The notes beneath the pieces were generated by a model, which had not been told where the DNA came from, made no database searches, and saw nothing but the letters and a program-made list of their open reading frames with translations. From Candidatus Pyrohabitans jungbluthii (lineage in GTDB: Archaea > Hydrothermarchaeota > Hydrothermarchaeia > Hydrothermarchaeales > BMS3B), in the NCBI GenBank assembly GCA_002010065.2, contig MTMD02000014.1, positions 68,534 through 132,533 of the forward strand: DNA of 64,000 nucleotides, written 5' to 3'. Numbering within the stretch: position 1 is the first letter of the stretch; each line of letters opens with the position of its first letter. A program made the position numbers and the translations under genes. Of this stretch, positions 27,620 through 37,996 are shown piece by piece.

Positions 27620-28297
27620 ATGACCGAGGACAAGAAGCAGCTTCTGGAAGAGATAAGGAAGGCAGTTATAGAATTCGACGAAGACCGCGTGAAGGAGCTT
27701 GCCAACAAGTGGATTGAGCTGGGCTATGATGCCAACGAGGCAATTTTTGAGGGCTTGGCCGCGGGCATGGAGGTTGTGGGCGATCTATTCGCAAAGAACG
27801 AGTACTTCGTGCCCGAGGTGCTCATGTGCGCCGATGCGCTCTACGCAGGCCTCGACATTCTGCGCCCCCACATAAAGGCGGAGGATAAGACGGAAACTAA
27901 AGGCGTGGTGGTAATAGGCACCGTGGAGGGCGACGTGCACGACATAGGTAAGAACCTGGTGAAGCTCATGTTCGAGGTTGCAGGCTTTGAGGTGCACGAC
28001 CTCGGCAAAGACGTACCCCTGGAGAAGTTCGTTGAGGAGCAGCTAAAGACAGACGCAGACCTCGTGTGCCTCTCAGCGATGATGACTACCACAATGCCAG
28101 GGATGAAGAAAGTTATTGAGATGCTTCGCGAGCGCAACCCGAATGTTAAGATCATGATTGGCGGTGCCCCAGTGTCGGAGAAGACAGTGGAGATGTACGG
28201 TGCCGACGCCACGGGCAAGGACGCTGCAAGCGCCCTTGAAGAGGCTATAAAGATGGTTGCCTCGCTTAGAGAGATGAAGAGGAAGAAGGAGATCTGA
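27620..28297 (+). CDS. Corrinoid (B12-binding) methyl-carrier protein
   Basis: GTVEGDVHDIGKNLVKLM (DxHxxG), LSAMMTTTMPGMK, IGGAPV. Confidence 0.95.
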   Translation: MTEDKKQLLEEIRKAVIEFDEDRVKELANKWIELGYDANEAIFEGLAAGMEVVGDLFAKNEYFVPEVLMCADALYAGLDILRPHIKAEDKTETKGVVVIGTVEGDVHDIGKNLVKLMFEVAGFEVHDLGKDVPLEKFVEEQLKTDADLVCLSAMMTTTMPGMKKVIEMLRERNPNVKIMIGGAPVSEKTVEMYGADATGKDAASALEEAIKMVASLREMKRKKEI

Positions 28298-28306
28298 GGT
28301 GCTGTG

Positions 28307-30244
28307 ATGAAGTACAAGGTGATCTTCCAGCCCTCGGGGCGCAGAGGGGAAATAGAGGAGGGCAAGACCCTCCGTGAGGCTGCGATTGAGCTGGGTGTGG
28401 GCATAGAGCAGGTGTGCGGCGGCAACAAGGTTTGCGGAAAGTGCAAGGTTCAGATTCAGGAAGGCTACTTTGCAAAGTTCGATGTCCACTCCAGCATGAA
28501 CAACCTCTCGCCCATAGGCAAGGAAGAGCTCAGGCTTCTTAATGAAGAGGAGGTTAAGAACAACTATCGCCTAGCCTGTGCTGCCCGCGTGCAGGGCGAT
28601 GTGCTTGTGTTTGTGCCTGAGGAGAGCCGTGTTGGCGGGCAGATTGTGAGGAAGGCAGCGGGCGAGATAAACATTGAGCTCGACCCTGCAGTGCGGAAGT
28701 ACTACGTCGAGCTACCTCCTCCCACCCTGGAGGACCCTGAGGGAGACTATGAGCGCCTGATGCGCGCCCTCAAGGAGCAGCACGGTCTCGAGGGCTTGAG
28801 CATGGACTACCATGCTCTTAGGGCTCTGCCGTTGGCGCTGAGAGAGGGCAAGTGGAAGGTCACCGTAACAGTGTGGAACGATCGAGAGATAATAGGCGTG
28901 GAGCCGGGCTATAACGACCGCACCCTGGGCATAGCCTTCGACGTGGGAACGACGACGGTGGTGGGCTACCTCACCGACATTAACACCGGCAAGGTTATCG
29001 CCATAGACTCCATGATGAATCCGCAGGTAAGCTTCGGCGAAGACGTGATGGCGCGCATCACCTATGCTATGGAGCACGAAGATGGGCTGCAGAAGATGCA
29101 TGAGGCAATCATCGGAGGGATAAACAAGATCATCTCAAACCTGTGCAATAAGGCTCAAGTTGGAGTGGAGGAAATTTCAGAGATAGTGCTCGTGGGCAAC
29201 ACTGCAATGCACCACATATACCTGAACATCTACCCGGAGTACCTCGGCGTATCACCCTTTACGCCCGCGGTGCACCGCAGCCTAGACATAAAGGCGAGGG
29301 ACCTCAACATCAAGGCGGCGCCCGGCGCTAATGTGCACGTCCTGCCAATAGAGGCAGGCTTCGTAGGCGCCGACAACATGGGTGTGGTTGTAGCCCTTGA
29401 GCCCGAGAAGAAGGACGACATCTGGCTCATCATAGACATAGGCACCAACGGCGAGATAGTGCTGGGCAACAAGGACAAACTGCTCTCGACTAGCTGCGCT
29501 ACAGGTCCAGCGTTTGAGGGTGCGCAGATTACGCACGGCATGAGAGCAGCGCCCGGAGCGATAGAGCGCGTGCGCATTGACCCGGAGACAAAGGAGCCCC
29601 GCTACAAGGTCATAGGCAAGGAAGAGTGGAGCGACGAAGTTAAGAGCGAGGCTCGCGGAATATGCGGCTCGGGTATAATAGAAGTAGTGGCAGAGATGTT
29701 CAAGGCTGGCATTATAAAGAACAGCGGCGTCTTCAATACCAAGCTCGACACCCCGCGTATACGCAAAGGCGAAAACGGCCAGCCAGAGTATGTGCTCGCC
29801 TGGGCGGATGAGACTGCGATAGGCAAGGACATAACCGTTACCCAGAGCGACGTGCGCGCGGTTCAGTTAGCGAAGGGCGCACTGTACACCGGCTGCAAGA
29901 TTCTCATGAAGCGCTATGGCATAGATGCTGTGGACAAGGTGATTCTCGCTGGAGCCTTCGGAAGCTACATAGATAAAGAAGCCAGCATGGTCATAGGCAT
30001 GTTCCCGGACTGCGATCTGGACAAGGTTGTAGCCGTGGGCAACGCCGCCGGCGATGGCGCGCGTATAGCGCTGCTCAACCGTAGGAAGCGCGAGGAGGCT
30101 AACGCCGTAGCGAGGCGCATAAAGTACATTGAGCTTACAGTGGACCCCGACTTCCAGACGGAGTTCATGCAGGCGATGTACTTCCCACACATGAAGGACA
30201 AGTTCCCCCACATCCAGCACATCCTTGATAAGATACCCAAGTAG
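28307..30244 (+). CDS. RACo-type corrinoid activation protein (2Fe-2S + ASKHA ATPase)
   Basis: VCGGNKVCGKCKV 2Fe-2S motif; GIAFDVGTTTVVGYL; IDIGTNGEIVLGN. Confidence 0.92.
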   Translation: MKYKVIFQPSGRRGEIEEGKTLREAAIELGVGIEQVCGGNKVCGKCKVQIQEGYFAKFDVHSSMNNLSPIGKEELRLLNEEEVKNNYRLACAARVQGDVLVFVPEESRVGGQIVRKAAGEINIELDPAVRKYYVELPPPTLEDPEGDYERLMRALKEQHGLEGLSMDYHALRALPLALREGKWKVTVTVWNDREIIGVEPGYNDRTLGIAFDVGTTTVVGYLTDINTGKVIAIDSMMNPQVSFGEDVMARITYAMEHEDGLQKMHEAIIGGINKIISNLCNKAQVGVEEISEIVLVGNTAMHHIYLNIYPEYLGVSPFTPAVHRSLDIKARDLNIKAAPGANVHVLPIEAGFVGADNMGVVVALEPEKKDDIWLIIDIGTNGEIVLGNKDKLLSTSCATGPAFEGAQITHGMRAAPGAIERVRIDPETKEPRYKVIGKEEWSDEVKSEARGICGSGIIEVVAEMFKAGIIKNSGVFNTKLDTPRIRKGENGQPEYVLAWADETAIGKDITVTQSDVRAVQLAKGALYTGCKILMKRYGIDAVDKVILAGAFGSYIDKEASMVIGMFPDCDLDKVVAVGNAAGDGARIALLNRRKREEANAVARRIKYIELTVDPDFQTEFMQAMYFPHMKDKFPHIQHILDKIPK

Positions 30245-31237
30245 GTGAGTAAAGTGTTCAGCCTGAATAATAAGAATCAGAAGGTCGTGAAGATAGGGAA
30301 TGTGAAGTTCGGCGGGCGCCCTGGGGAGAATCCCACAGTGCTCATCGGCACAATGTTCTACAACGGTCACAAAATCCTCGGCTCCCGCAAAAAGGGCGAG
30401 TTCGACAAGAAGCGAGCTGAAGAGCTAATAAACCGCCAGGAGGAGCTGAGCGACGCCACAGGCGTGCCCTGCATGCTTGACATAGTTGCCACATTTGGCG
30501 AAGAGGCAAAGCGCTACATCGACTTCGTGGCAGAGGTTACAGACATGCCCTTCTCCACAGATATATGGACAGAGCAGCCCAAGGTGGAGGCGGCGCAGTA
30601 CATCGCTGAGGTAGGGCTTCAGGATCGCCACCTGTACAACAGCCTTGCACCATGGGCGAAAGACCCAGAGTATGAGGTAAACGAGCTGAGCAAGCTTGGT
30701 TTGAAGAATGTTCTGCTCGTTGCCTTCAACATGCAGAACCCCACGCCCCAGGGCAGGGTGGAGCTTGTCAAGGATGTTCTGCTCCCGCGGGCAGAGAAAG
30801 CTGGATTCAAGAATATCCTGGTAGACACATCGCTTATGAGTATCCCCTCCTCTCCCTTCTCCTTTTTGGGAAGCAGGCTGGTCAAGGAGGAGCTGGGCTT
30901 TCCAGTGGGCTGCGCTCCCTCGAACGGCACAGACTTGGTTAAGAAGGACGCAGAGGCTAAGTGGGGCAAGCTCGGCTTCGTGGGCATAGACAGCGCTGCC
31001 CATGCGCTGGGCGCAGTCTTCTGGAGCGACTTCCTGCTCTATGGCCCAATAGAGAGCGCCCCATGGATATTCCCAGCCATAGCCAACGCCAATGCGATGC
31101 TGGCAACCTTCGTCTACGACGAAATCGGCGAGCTTCCAGCGAGCGAGAACCATCCGATATACAAGTTCTACCAAGACTTCGTGAATGAGCTCAAAGCTGG
31201 CAAGGCTTCGCTCAAGGAAATGGAGGCGGAAGGATAG
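30245..31237 (+). CDS. mtrH: MtrH-like tetrahydromethanopterin:corrinoid methyltransferase
   Basis: VKIGNVKFGGRPGENPTVLIGTMFYNGHKI...PFSTDIW; GTG start. Confidence 0.9.
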   Translation: MSKVFSLNNKNQKVVKIGNVKFGGRPGENPTVLIGTMFYNGHKILGSRKKGEFDKKRAEELINRQEELSDATGVPCMLDIVATFGEEAKRYIDFVAEVTDMPFSTDIWTEQPKVEAAQYIAEVGLQDRHLYNSLAPWAKDPEYEVNELSKLGLKNVLLVAFNMQNPTPQGRVELVKDVLLPRAEKAGFKNILVDTSLMSIPSSPFSFLGSRLVKEELGFPVGCAPSNGTDLVKKDAEAKWGKLGFVGIDSAAHALGAVFWSDFLLYGPIESAPWIFPAIANANAMLATFVYDEIGELPASENHPIYKFYQDFVNELKAGKASLKEMEAEG

Positions 31238-31244
31238 CTTAGCC

Positions 31245-31994
31245 ATGGAGTACATGGTGATTCCCCCTGCCCTGAAAACACATTTTTATTTTATTGCCCT
31301 TATTTTGTCTTTTGTTTTTTTGACGGGGGTTGGCTTCAAGATAATGCTTATATCCAGCACTCGAGACACAACTGGCAGGCTCTCTATCTTTAGGATCGCT
31401 TGGATGAGCCTCACTTCCCTTTTCTCCCCAGAATGCCTTCTCGCCAGGCGGGTTTTTCCAAGGAGCTGGCTTCGCGGCGCAATGCTCGTGCTCATAATAT
31501 GGAGCTTTCTGCTAATCATAGCCGGCGGTGTGCTGAGCTATTCTTCTCGCTTGGTCGGGGTCCCGCTCCGCTCCACCTATCACCTCCTCAGCCTTTCCGT
31601 TGACACCGCCGGCTTTCTTCTTCTATTAGGCGTGCTCTACGCCATCGCAAGGCGATATTTGCTCGCAAGGGAAGAAGTGTTCACCATGCCAGAGGACGGC
31701 GTCTTCCTCGGCTTATTTCTTCTTATCCTGCTCTCCGGCTTTGCTGTTGAAGGTGCGAGGCTGGCGATAACATCTGCCAGCGACGCGTACTCGCCTTTTG
31801 GAAGCCTCGTGGCGGAGCTGCTCTCCCCAGCAACCTTAGAAATGCAGGGGAAGGTATTCGTCTACGCCAAGCTTTTGCACTTCACCGCAGCCTTTGCCCT
31901 TCTCGCATATATCCCCTTCTCAAAGGCGATGCACATGTTTGCAGCGCAAATCACCACACGCTTTGCAAAAGAAAAAGAGAGGCTGTATTATTAA
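31245..31994 (+). CDS. NarI/DsrM/HdrE-like membrane cytochrome b-type subunit
   Basis: Multi-TM; paired TM histidines around STYHLLSLSVDTAGFLLLLG and LLHFTAAFALLAYIPFSKAMHM. Confidence 0.7.
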   Translation: MEYMVIPPALKTHFYFIALILSFVFLTGVGFKIMLISSTRDTTGRLSIFRIAWMSLTSLFSPECLLARRVFPRSWLRGAMLVLIIWSFLLIIAGGVLSYSSRLVGVPLRSTYHLLSLSVDTAGFLLLLGVLYAIARRYLLAREEVFTMPEDGVFLGLFLLILLSGFAVEGARLAITSASDAYSPFGSLVAELLSPATLEMQGKVFVYAKLLHFTAAFALLAYIPFSKAMHMFAAQITTRFAKEKERLYY

Positions 31995-32309
31995 TCACCT
32001 CTCAAACTCCATCCTCACCGCCTTGGGCGTCGCTGCACCAGTTTCAATCTCCACGGCGCGAATAACTGCCGCCGGTACAGGGCAGCCGGGATGTAGCCTC
32101 GCACGAGTAGCCGCCTGGTAAATTGCCGAGTCGCACATGCCGACGAGAACTTCCTTCGTCCAGTCGAGGCTCTTAACATCCTCTGCAAACGTTTTAACCT
32201 TCTCGCACCCCGAGGTTATGCGTATCTCCACTCTCTTTCCGTGCCTCTCAACGCTTATGCGGGTTACAAACTTACAGGAACCGGCGTCTACCTCTGCTCG
32301 CGTCGTCAT
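31995..32309 (-). CDS. Small conserved-looking protein (DUF6951-like)
   Basis: EVDAGSCKF...HPGCPVPAAVIRAVEIETGAATPK. Confidence 0.5.
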   Translation of the reverse strand: MTTRAEVDAGSCKFVTRISVERHGKRVEIRITSGCEKVKTFAEDVKSLDWTKEVLVGMCDSAIYQAATRARLHPGCPVPAAVIRAVEIETGAATPKAVRMEFER

Positions 32310-32310
32310 C

Positions 32311-33186
32311 CTATACCTCCAGAATCCTCTTTAACGCCTCCTTGTCAATCTTGCTGCCTATAGCCACGAAGCTTGGCTCCGCCTCAGAGGGAAGCTCCTC
32401 TCTGCTAACCCTCCCCGAGGAAAGGTCATAGTACCAGCTTTTTCCGCCTGCTCTGAAGATCCCCTTCGCCCTTATCACCCTTCCAAACTCTCCACGCTTA
32501 AGCCTCTCAAAAAGCTCGTCGGCTTCATCAGTACTCATCTCTCTGGGCTTAGCCGAGAAGGAGTCGAAGAGCAGGTGGACGCCCTCGCTTACCCTGACTT
32601 CAACGCCGGGAAGCTTCTCAGGGAGCGTCACCTCACCGAAGGAGGAGCGAAGCACCAGAGCTGAGGGGTTTATCTCCCTCACTGTGCGCTCTACATTGAG
32701 AATCCCCTTCTCGCTGACTAGGTCCACCTTGTTTATTACCACCGCCGAAGCGTTGGCTATGGCATCTCGATAAAGGTGCTGAAAGGTCTCAAGGGGGTAC
32801 AGCTCTGAGAAGGCGCTGGCGTCGATCACGCTTATCACGCCCTCAAGTTCGGCGATGCCTTTAAGGTGGGGCTCCTGTAGAGCTTCTACGATGCTGGAGG
32901 TCATAGAAACGCCAGAGGGTTCCAGGAACACCCTCTCGGGTGAAAATCTCTCCCTCAGCTCGGTGAGGGTCTCGCTGAGGTCTGCGCGCAGTGTGCAGCA
33001 CACGCACCCGCTGGCAAGCTCTGCAACCTCTAGCTTGCCTGAACTCGAAACCAGCTCGCGATCTATACCAACATCGCCGAACTCATTGACTATTACGGCA
33101 GTCTTCGAGTCTGCGTTTGAGATAATTCTACGTATTAGCGTTGTCTTTCCAGCTCCGAGAAAGCCAGAAATTACAGTAAGCTTCAT
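32311..33186 (-). CDS. CobW/G3E-family GTPase
   Basis: GFLGAGKTTLIRR; NEFGDVGID; SGCVCCTL. Confidence 0.93.
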   Translation of the reverse strand: MKLTVISGFLGAGKTTLIRRIISNADSKTAVIVNEFGDVGIDRELVSSSGKLEVAELASGCVCCTLRADLSETLTELRERFSPERVFLEPSGVSMTSSIVEALQEPHLKGIAELEGVISVIDASAFSELYPLETFQHLYRDAIANASAVVINKVDLVSEKGILNVERTVREINPSALVLRSSFGEVTLPEKLPGVEVRVSEGVHLLFDSFSAKPREMSTDEADELFERLKRGEFGRVIRAKGIFRAGGKSWYYDLSSGRVSREELPSEAEPSFVAIGSKIDKEALKRILEV

Positions 33187-33354
33187 CCTCTTAGATTAGA
33201 AGAGCAACGAGGTTAAGGTTGAAATTCAAATATCATTTATAACTGCTTGGAATAGCCTCGCCGTATTTCAAGAAGGCTCATGCCGCCTTTAAAAGTTCTA
33301 AAATAGTTGATGCTGATTTCTGAGCAAAAATAGAAAAGAGATAGAAGATGAAGC

Positions 33355-34632
33355 TCACGCAAACATGAGCTCATTTGAGCCGAGCTTGCTCGCTGTCTGC
33401 TCTATCTTGCCCATCACCTTGCTTATAGCGTGCTGGAAGTCTAGGAAGGTTACCTCATTGCGGTCCTCGCGTATGGCAAACATCCCGGCTTCGGTGCAGA
33501 TCGCTTTGATGTCTGCGCCCGTAGCACCCTCGGTTAGTGCCGCAAGCTCTTCCATGCTCACATCGCTGCTCAGGTTCATTCTCCTCGTATGAATAGCGAA
33601 TATCTGCGCTCTACCCTTCTCGTCCGGCAGGGGAATCTCTATCAGGCGATCGAACCTGCCCGGGCGGAGTATGGCCGGGTCGAGTATGTCAGGGCGATTT
33701 GTAGCCGCGATAATGCGCACATCGCCACGGGCATCGAAGCCATCCATCTCTGCCAGGAGCTGCATAAGGGTGCGCTGCACCTCGCGGTCGCCGCTGGTGA
33801 GCGAGTCTGTGCGCCTGGCTGCGATGGCATCTATCTCGTCGATAAACACTATGCTGGGCGCCTTCTCCTTTGCGAGCTGGAAAAGCTCTCTTACTAGGCG
33901 AGCGCCCTCGCCTATATACTTGCGCACAAGTTCAGAGCCGATAAGCTTTATGAATACTGAGTTTGTCTCCCTCGCCACAGCCTTGGCGATGAGCGTCTTA
34001 CCAGTGCCCGGCGGGCCGTAGAGTAGCACGCCCTTCGGCGGGTCTATCCCCACCTTCTCGAAGGCCTCAGGCTTGAGCAGGGGCAGTTCCACAGTCTCGC
34101 GTATCTCCTGAATCTGCTTCTCAAGCCCGCCTATATCGGAATAGCTCTCCTCAGGCTTCTCCACAATCTCCATCGCGAGCACCGCGGGGTCCTTCTCCAT
34201 AGGTAGGACGTCCACAACTGCTAAGCTCTGCTGGTTCATCGCCACCCTGGCGCCGGGCACAAGCTTACTCCTGTCTATAAACTGGGAGGTGTTCACCAGG
34301 AACGTTGGGCCAGAGGTGCTCCTCACAACCAGCTTGCCGCTATCGAGGACATCTACTATGGTTCCTATAATCAGCGGCATGGAGCGCAGCCTCTCAAGCT
34401 CTGAGCGAAGCCTGCGAATTTCTCGCTCCATCTGGATGCGCTCGCTCTCCAGCATGCGCTTTCTGTCCTCTAACCAGCGCAGTCGCTGTGCATAGCCGCT
34501 CTTTATGCGGTTGTTCTCATTTTTAAGCTGAACGCACTCCCGTTCAAGCTCGCGCACCTTGCTGAGAAGGTACTGGGTTATGTCCTCCCCATTCTCCGGG
34601 TTTATCTTATCGTCTTTAACTTCCTCGCTCAT
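33355..34632 (-). CDS. pan: Proteasome-activating nucleotidase (PAN)
   Basis: N-terminal coiled coil, OB domain, [44 protein letters not shown]. Confidence 0.95.
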   Translation of the reverse strand: MSEEVKDDKINPENGEDITQYLLSKVRELERECVQLKNENNRIKSGYAQRLRWLEDRKRMLESERIQMEREIRRLRSELERLRSMPLIIGTIVDVLDSGKLVVRSTSGPTFLVNTSQFIDRSKLVPGARVAMNQQSLAVVDVLPMEKDPAVLAMEIVEKPEESYSDIGGLEKQIQEIRETVELPLLKPEAFEKVGIDPPKGVLLYGPPGTGKTLIAKAVARETNSVFIKLIGSELVRKYIGEGARLVRELFQLAKEKAPSIVFIDEIDAIAARRTDSLTSGDREVQRTLMQLLAEMDGFDARGDVRIIAATNRPDILDPAILRPGRFDRLIEIPLPDEKGRAQIFAIHTRRMNLSSDVSMEELAALTEGATGADIKAICTEAGMFAIREDRNEVTFLDFQHAISKVMGKIEQTASKLGSNELMFA

Positions 34633-34725
34633 TTTCATCTTCCTATAATATATTTTTCGGTGGAGTTAAATATCTATCGCCTGTATATTCAGCGGCTTTT
34701 AACCATCGCATATCCAATTGCAAAA

Positions 34726-35907
34726 TCAGGCGAGCAAAAGGCGGTTGAAGCTTGTGGCCTCTATTAAACCCAGGCTACCAGCGCTGCACGCGCGCTCTGA
34801 GAAGCTCTCCACACTGTCGCCACGCAGCCTTGGCGAGAGTACAGCGAAAGGCACTGGCTCAGAGGTGTGGGTTTTCACCCTTATCGGCGTAGGATGGTCT
34901 GGCAGCACGGCGATGGCAGTGTCGTCGTTTAAATTATCAAGAAGCCTGCCTATGAGCTTTTCATCCAGGTCTTCTATTGCTTTAATCTTCATCTCCACGC
35001 TGCCCTCATGCCCAGCCTCGTCAGGCGCTTCAACGTGGATGTAGCAGTAGTCTACACTTTCAAGAGCCTTGAGGGCGTACTCCGCCTTGGCTGCATAGTC
35101 AGTATCGTAGTAGCCCGTGGCACCAGGCACATGCACAACCCGCATTCCAGCTAAGCAAGCGATGCCCCGAATCAGGTCCACAGCCGAGATAACCGCTCCC
35201 TCTACTCCGTACTTCTCGGAAAAGGGCTCAAGCTCTGGCTTTCTCCCCTGTCCCCAGAGCCACACCATGTTCGCAGGCCTCTTACCCTGCTCCACCCTCT
35301 TCAGATTAACCTCATGCTCAGTGAGCACCTCCCTTGAGCGGAGCATCATCTCGTTGAGCTTCGCCGCGCTCTCGTTCTGTCGTGGCTTGAGCAGATAATC
35401 ATCTATGCTCTCCCCAACTATATCGTGGGGAGGCGTCGCCCTGAGCTCCTCGCCGAAGGAGCACACAAAGAGGTTGCGGTAGCTCACCCCTGGATAAAAC
35501 TTTCCAAAGGGTGCAATCTCAGCCTCGTTCAACGCAGAGAGCAGCGCTTTGGCTTCCTCGCTGCTCACATGCCCTGCGGTGAAGTCGGCAATTTTACCAT
35601 TCTCCACTGTTATCAGGTTGCACCTGAAGGCGACGTCGCCCGGGCCAAGCTCAACGCCTATACTCGCTGCCTCAAGGGGACCCCGCCCCGTGTACACCCT
35701 TCGCGGGTCGTAGCCTAGGATAGCCAGGTTAGCGATGTCGGAGCCCGCGTCCATGCCTTTGGGGATAGTGCGAATCATACCTGTGGCGCCTTTCCTGGCT
35801 ATATAATCCATATTGGGCGTATTCGCCTCCTCCAGGGGTGTTTTCCCGCCAAGCTCTTCCAGCGGGTAATCCGCCATTCCGTCGCCCACTACCACGAGGT
35901 ACTTCAT
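34726..35907 (-). CDS. apgM: Archaeal cofactor-independent phosphoglycerate mutase
   Basis: MKYLVVVGDGMADYPLEELGGKTPLEEANTPNMD. Confidence 0.92.
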   Translation of the reverse strand: MKYLVVVGDGMADYPLEELGGKTPLEEANTPNMDYIARKGATGMIRTIPKGMDAGSDIANLAILGYDPRRVYTGRGPLEAASIGVELGPGDVAFRCNLITVENGKIADFTAGHVSSEEAKALLSALNEAEIAPFGKFYPGVSYRNLFVCSFGEELRATPPHDIVGESIDDYLLKPRQNESAAKLNEMMLRSREVLTEHEVNLKRVEQGKRPANMVWLWGQGRKPELEPFSEKYGVEGAVISAVDLIRGIACLAGMRVVHVPGATGYYDTDYAAKAEYALKALESVDYCYIHVEAPDEAGHEGSVEMKIKAIEDLDEKLIGRLLDNLNDDTAIAVLPDHPTPIRVKTHTSEPVPFAVLSPRLRGDSVESFSERACSAGSLGLIEATSFNRLLLA

Positions 35908-35911
35908 TGCC

Positions 35912-37126
35912 TCACCCGTTGATGACCTTCTCCAGCGCCTCTATACTTGGCTCTATCTCAATGGGCTTCTCGTAACGATGGAAGATTATCTCCGGGTCTT
36001 TGAGCGCATGCCCTGTGGTCACGCAAACAATGCGCTCGCTTCTGTCTATTTCGCCTGCTTCCACAAGTTTCTTTAGCCCGGCGACGCTGGCAGCACTCGC
36101 GGGTTCAACGCCAACGCCAAGCTTGCGCGCCAGTAACTTCTGTGCTTCGATTATCTCCTCGTCAGTAACGCTCTCCGCAATTCCACGACTCTCCTTCAGG
36201 GCGAGAAGCGCCTTAGGCGCATTCACGGGTGCGCCTATTCTTATCGCCGTGGCGATTGTCTCAGGCTTGGGCTCAGGGGTGACGCTGCTTTCACCAGCTT
36301 TGAAAGCTCTGACGAGAGGTGAAGCTCCTTCAGCTTGAATACCAGTCATCACGGGCAGTTCATCTATAAGCCCAAGCTCATGGAACTCCTTGAAACCCTT
36401 CCATATCGCCGAGATGTTTCCGCAGTTGCCCACGGGTACGACTACTCGATCGGGAGCCTCGAAACCGAGCTGGTCGGCGATCTCAAAAGCTTCGCTCTTC
36501 TGCCCCTCTAAGCGCCACGGATTTATAGAGTTGAGCAGGTAGATATTGTGCTTTGCGCATATCTCACGTACCAGCTTGAGTGCGACGTCGAAATTGGCTT
36601 TAATTCCCACAACGATGGCGCCATGCAGCAGCGCCTGGGCGAGCTTTCCTATGGCGATTTTTCCCGCTGGAAGAAGTACAAGGCATTTAATGCCTGCCTT
36701 TGCTGCATAGGCTGCTAGCGATGCTGAGGTGTTGCCCGTGGAAGCGCAGCCAACCGCCGTTGCCCCAAGCTCCAGTGCCTTGGTAACGCCAACTGTCATC
36801 CCGCGGTCCTTAAATGAGCCCGTGGGATTGGCACCCTCGTTCTTTATATAAAGCTCCTTGACTCCAATCTCCTCAGCGATGGTATCGGCTCTGTACAGGG
36901 GGGTTCCACCCTCATTGAGACTAACCACCCTCGTGTAATCCTCCACAGGCATCAGCTCGCGGTACCGCCACAGGTTGAAAGCACGGCTTTCAATCTCAGC
37001 TTTTGTTACTGAAATCTCGCTCAGGTCGAAAACGACCTCGAGCAGCCCCGAGCAGCGAGGGCACTGGTATATGACCTCTCTGCGGTCGTAAACCTCTCCG
37101 CATGCGATGCATCTAAGATGGAACAT
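35912..37126 (-). CDS. thrC: Threonine synthase
   Basis: Zn-ribbon N-terminus; NPTGSFKDRGMTVGVTKA; CASTGNTSASLAAYAAKAG. Confidence 0.92.
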   Translation of the reverse strand: MFHLRCIACGEVYDRREVIYQCPRCSGLLEVVFDLSEISVTKAEIESRAFNLWRYRELMPVEDYTRVVSLNEGGTPLYRADTIAEEIGVKELYIKNEGANPTGSFKDRGMTVGVTKALELGATAVGCASTGNTSASLAAYAAKAGIKCLVLLPAGKIAIGKLAQALLHGAIVVGIKANFDVALKLVREICAKHNIYLLNSINPWRLEGQKSEAFEIADQLGFEAPDRVVVPVGNCGNISAIWKGFKEFHELGLIDELPVMTGIQAEGASPLVRAFKAGESSVTPEPKPETIATAIRIGAPVNAPKALLALKESRGIAESVTDEEIIEAQKLLARKLGVGVEPASAASVAGLKKLVEAGEIDRSERIVCVTTGHALKDPEIIFHRYEKPIEIEPSIEALEKVING

Positions 37127-37959
37127 CAGGACTTACCTCCTTGCGATACTGCATCAACATAAAAGACTGCCCTGTAGGTGTACATGAAACACGTTGCGAT
37201 AGTATTGGTAATTATGAGGATGAGGATTAAAACCACCCCGAGCCCAAAGCTGGGCGCCGGGAGAGTGCCTGCCTCAAGTTCTGCGACGCTAAGCTCAGGG
37301 ATAGTGCTGAGGGCATGGTAGAAGAACACCAGTGCCATGGGTATATAGAGCAGGAGCATGGTAAAGGCAGATAGCAGAAGAAAGCCCAGCACAGAGATGG
37401 CATGAGATTTAACAAAGTTAAAGCTGTTTTTGAAGGTCTTTATGGGGTCGAGTCCATCTATGGCAACGCCCACATCATAGAAGTTCAGCATTATGAGCAC
37501 CGCGCCCAGCAGCAGAAAGCCAAGTAGTATAAAAATCAATGCAGAAGCAAGGGCGAAGTCCGGAGAGAACAGTGCCTTCGCAGCCAAGGCAAAGATTACT
37601 CCTATAATTATCAGCACAACAACACCCACAACGATGAGTATTAAGTAAATTATGCTTGCCAGCAGTAAGTAGATGTATCTCTTCTTCGCATTGCTCAGGA
37701 AACTGCTCACACTCACCTCGCTGCGAAGCGCCTCAGCAGCGGTTGCGAGTAATCCACCTGTAAAGAATGGAGTGAGGAGCCACAGTAGTAGGGAGTAGGC
37801 TACACTCACCGCGACCACGCCGGCGCTTGTGCCGGAGTAGAAAAGCTGGAGGAGCATCTGGGGCAGAGAGAGGATGGTGTAGATAAGCGCGGGAAGAAGC
37901 AGCGCATGCCTGGTAAGCGCCAGCTTCCACGCGGCAGGAAAAGAGCTCAATGCACCCAT
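37126..37959 (-). CDS. Multi-pass membrane protein of unknown function
   Basis: Five to six hydrophobic segments. Confidence 0.6.
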   Translation of the reverse strand: MGALSSFPAAWKLALTRHALLLPALIYTILSLPQMLLQLFYSGTSAGVVAVSVAYSLLLWLLTPFFTGGLLATAAEALRSEVSVSSFLSNAKKRYIYLLLASIIYLILIVVGVVVLIIIGVIFALAAKALFSPDFALASALIFILLGFLLLGAVLIMLNFYDVGVAIDGLDPIKTFKNSFNFVKSHAISVLGFLLLSAFTMLLLYIPMALVFFYHALSTIPELSVAELEAGTLPAPSFGLGVVLILILIITNTIATCFMYTYRAVFYVDAVSQGGKS

Positions 37960-37996
37960 GAGTGATGGAATGGCAAAGGGAGTATATAATCTTTCC

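Noticed and set aside
28073-30370. Minus-strand ORFs opposite the corrinoid protein/RACo genes
   Set aside because: Antisense shadows of strongly supported coding regions; no motif recognised
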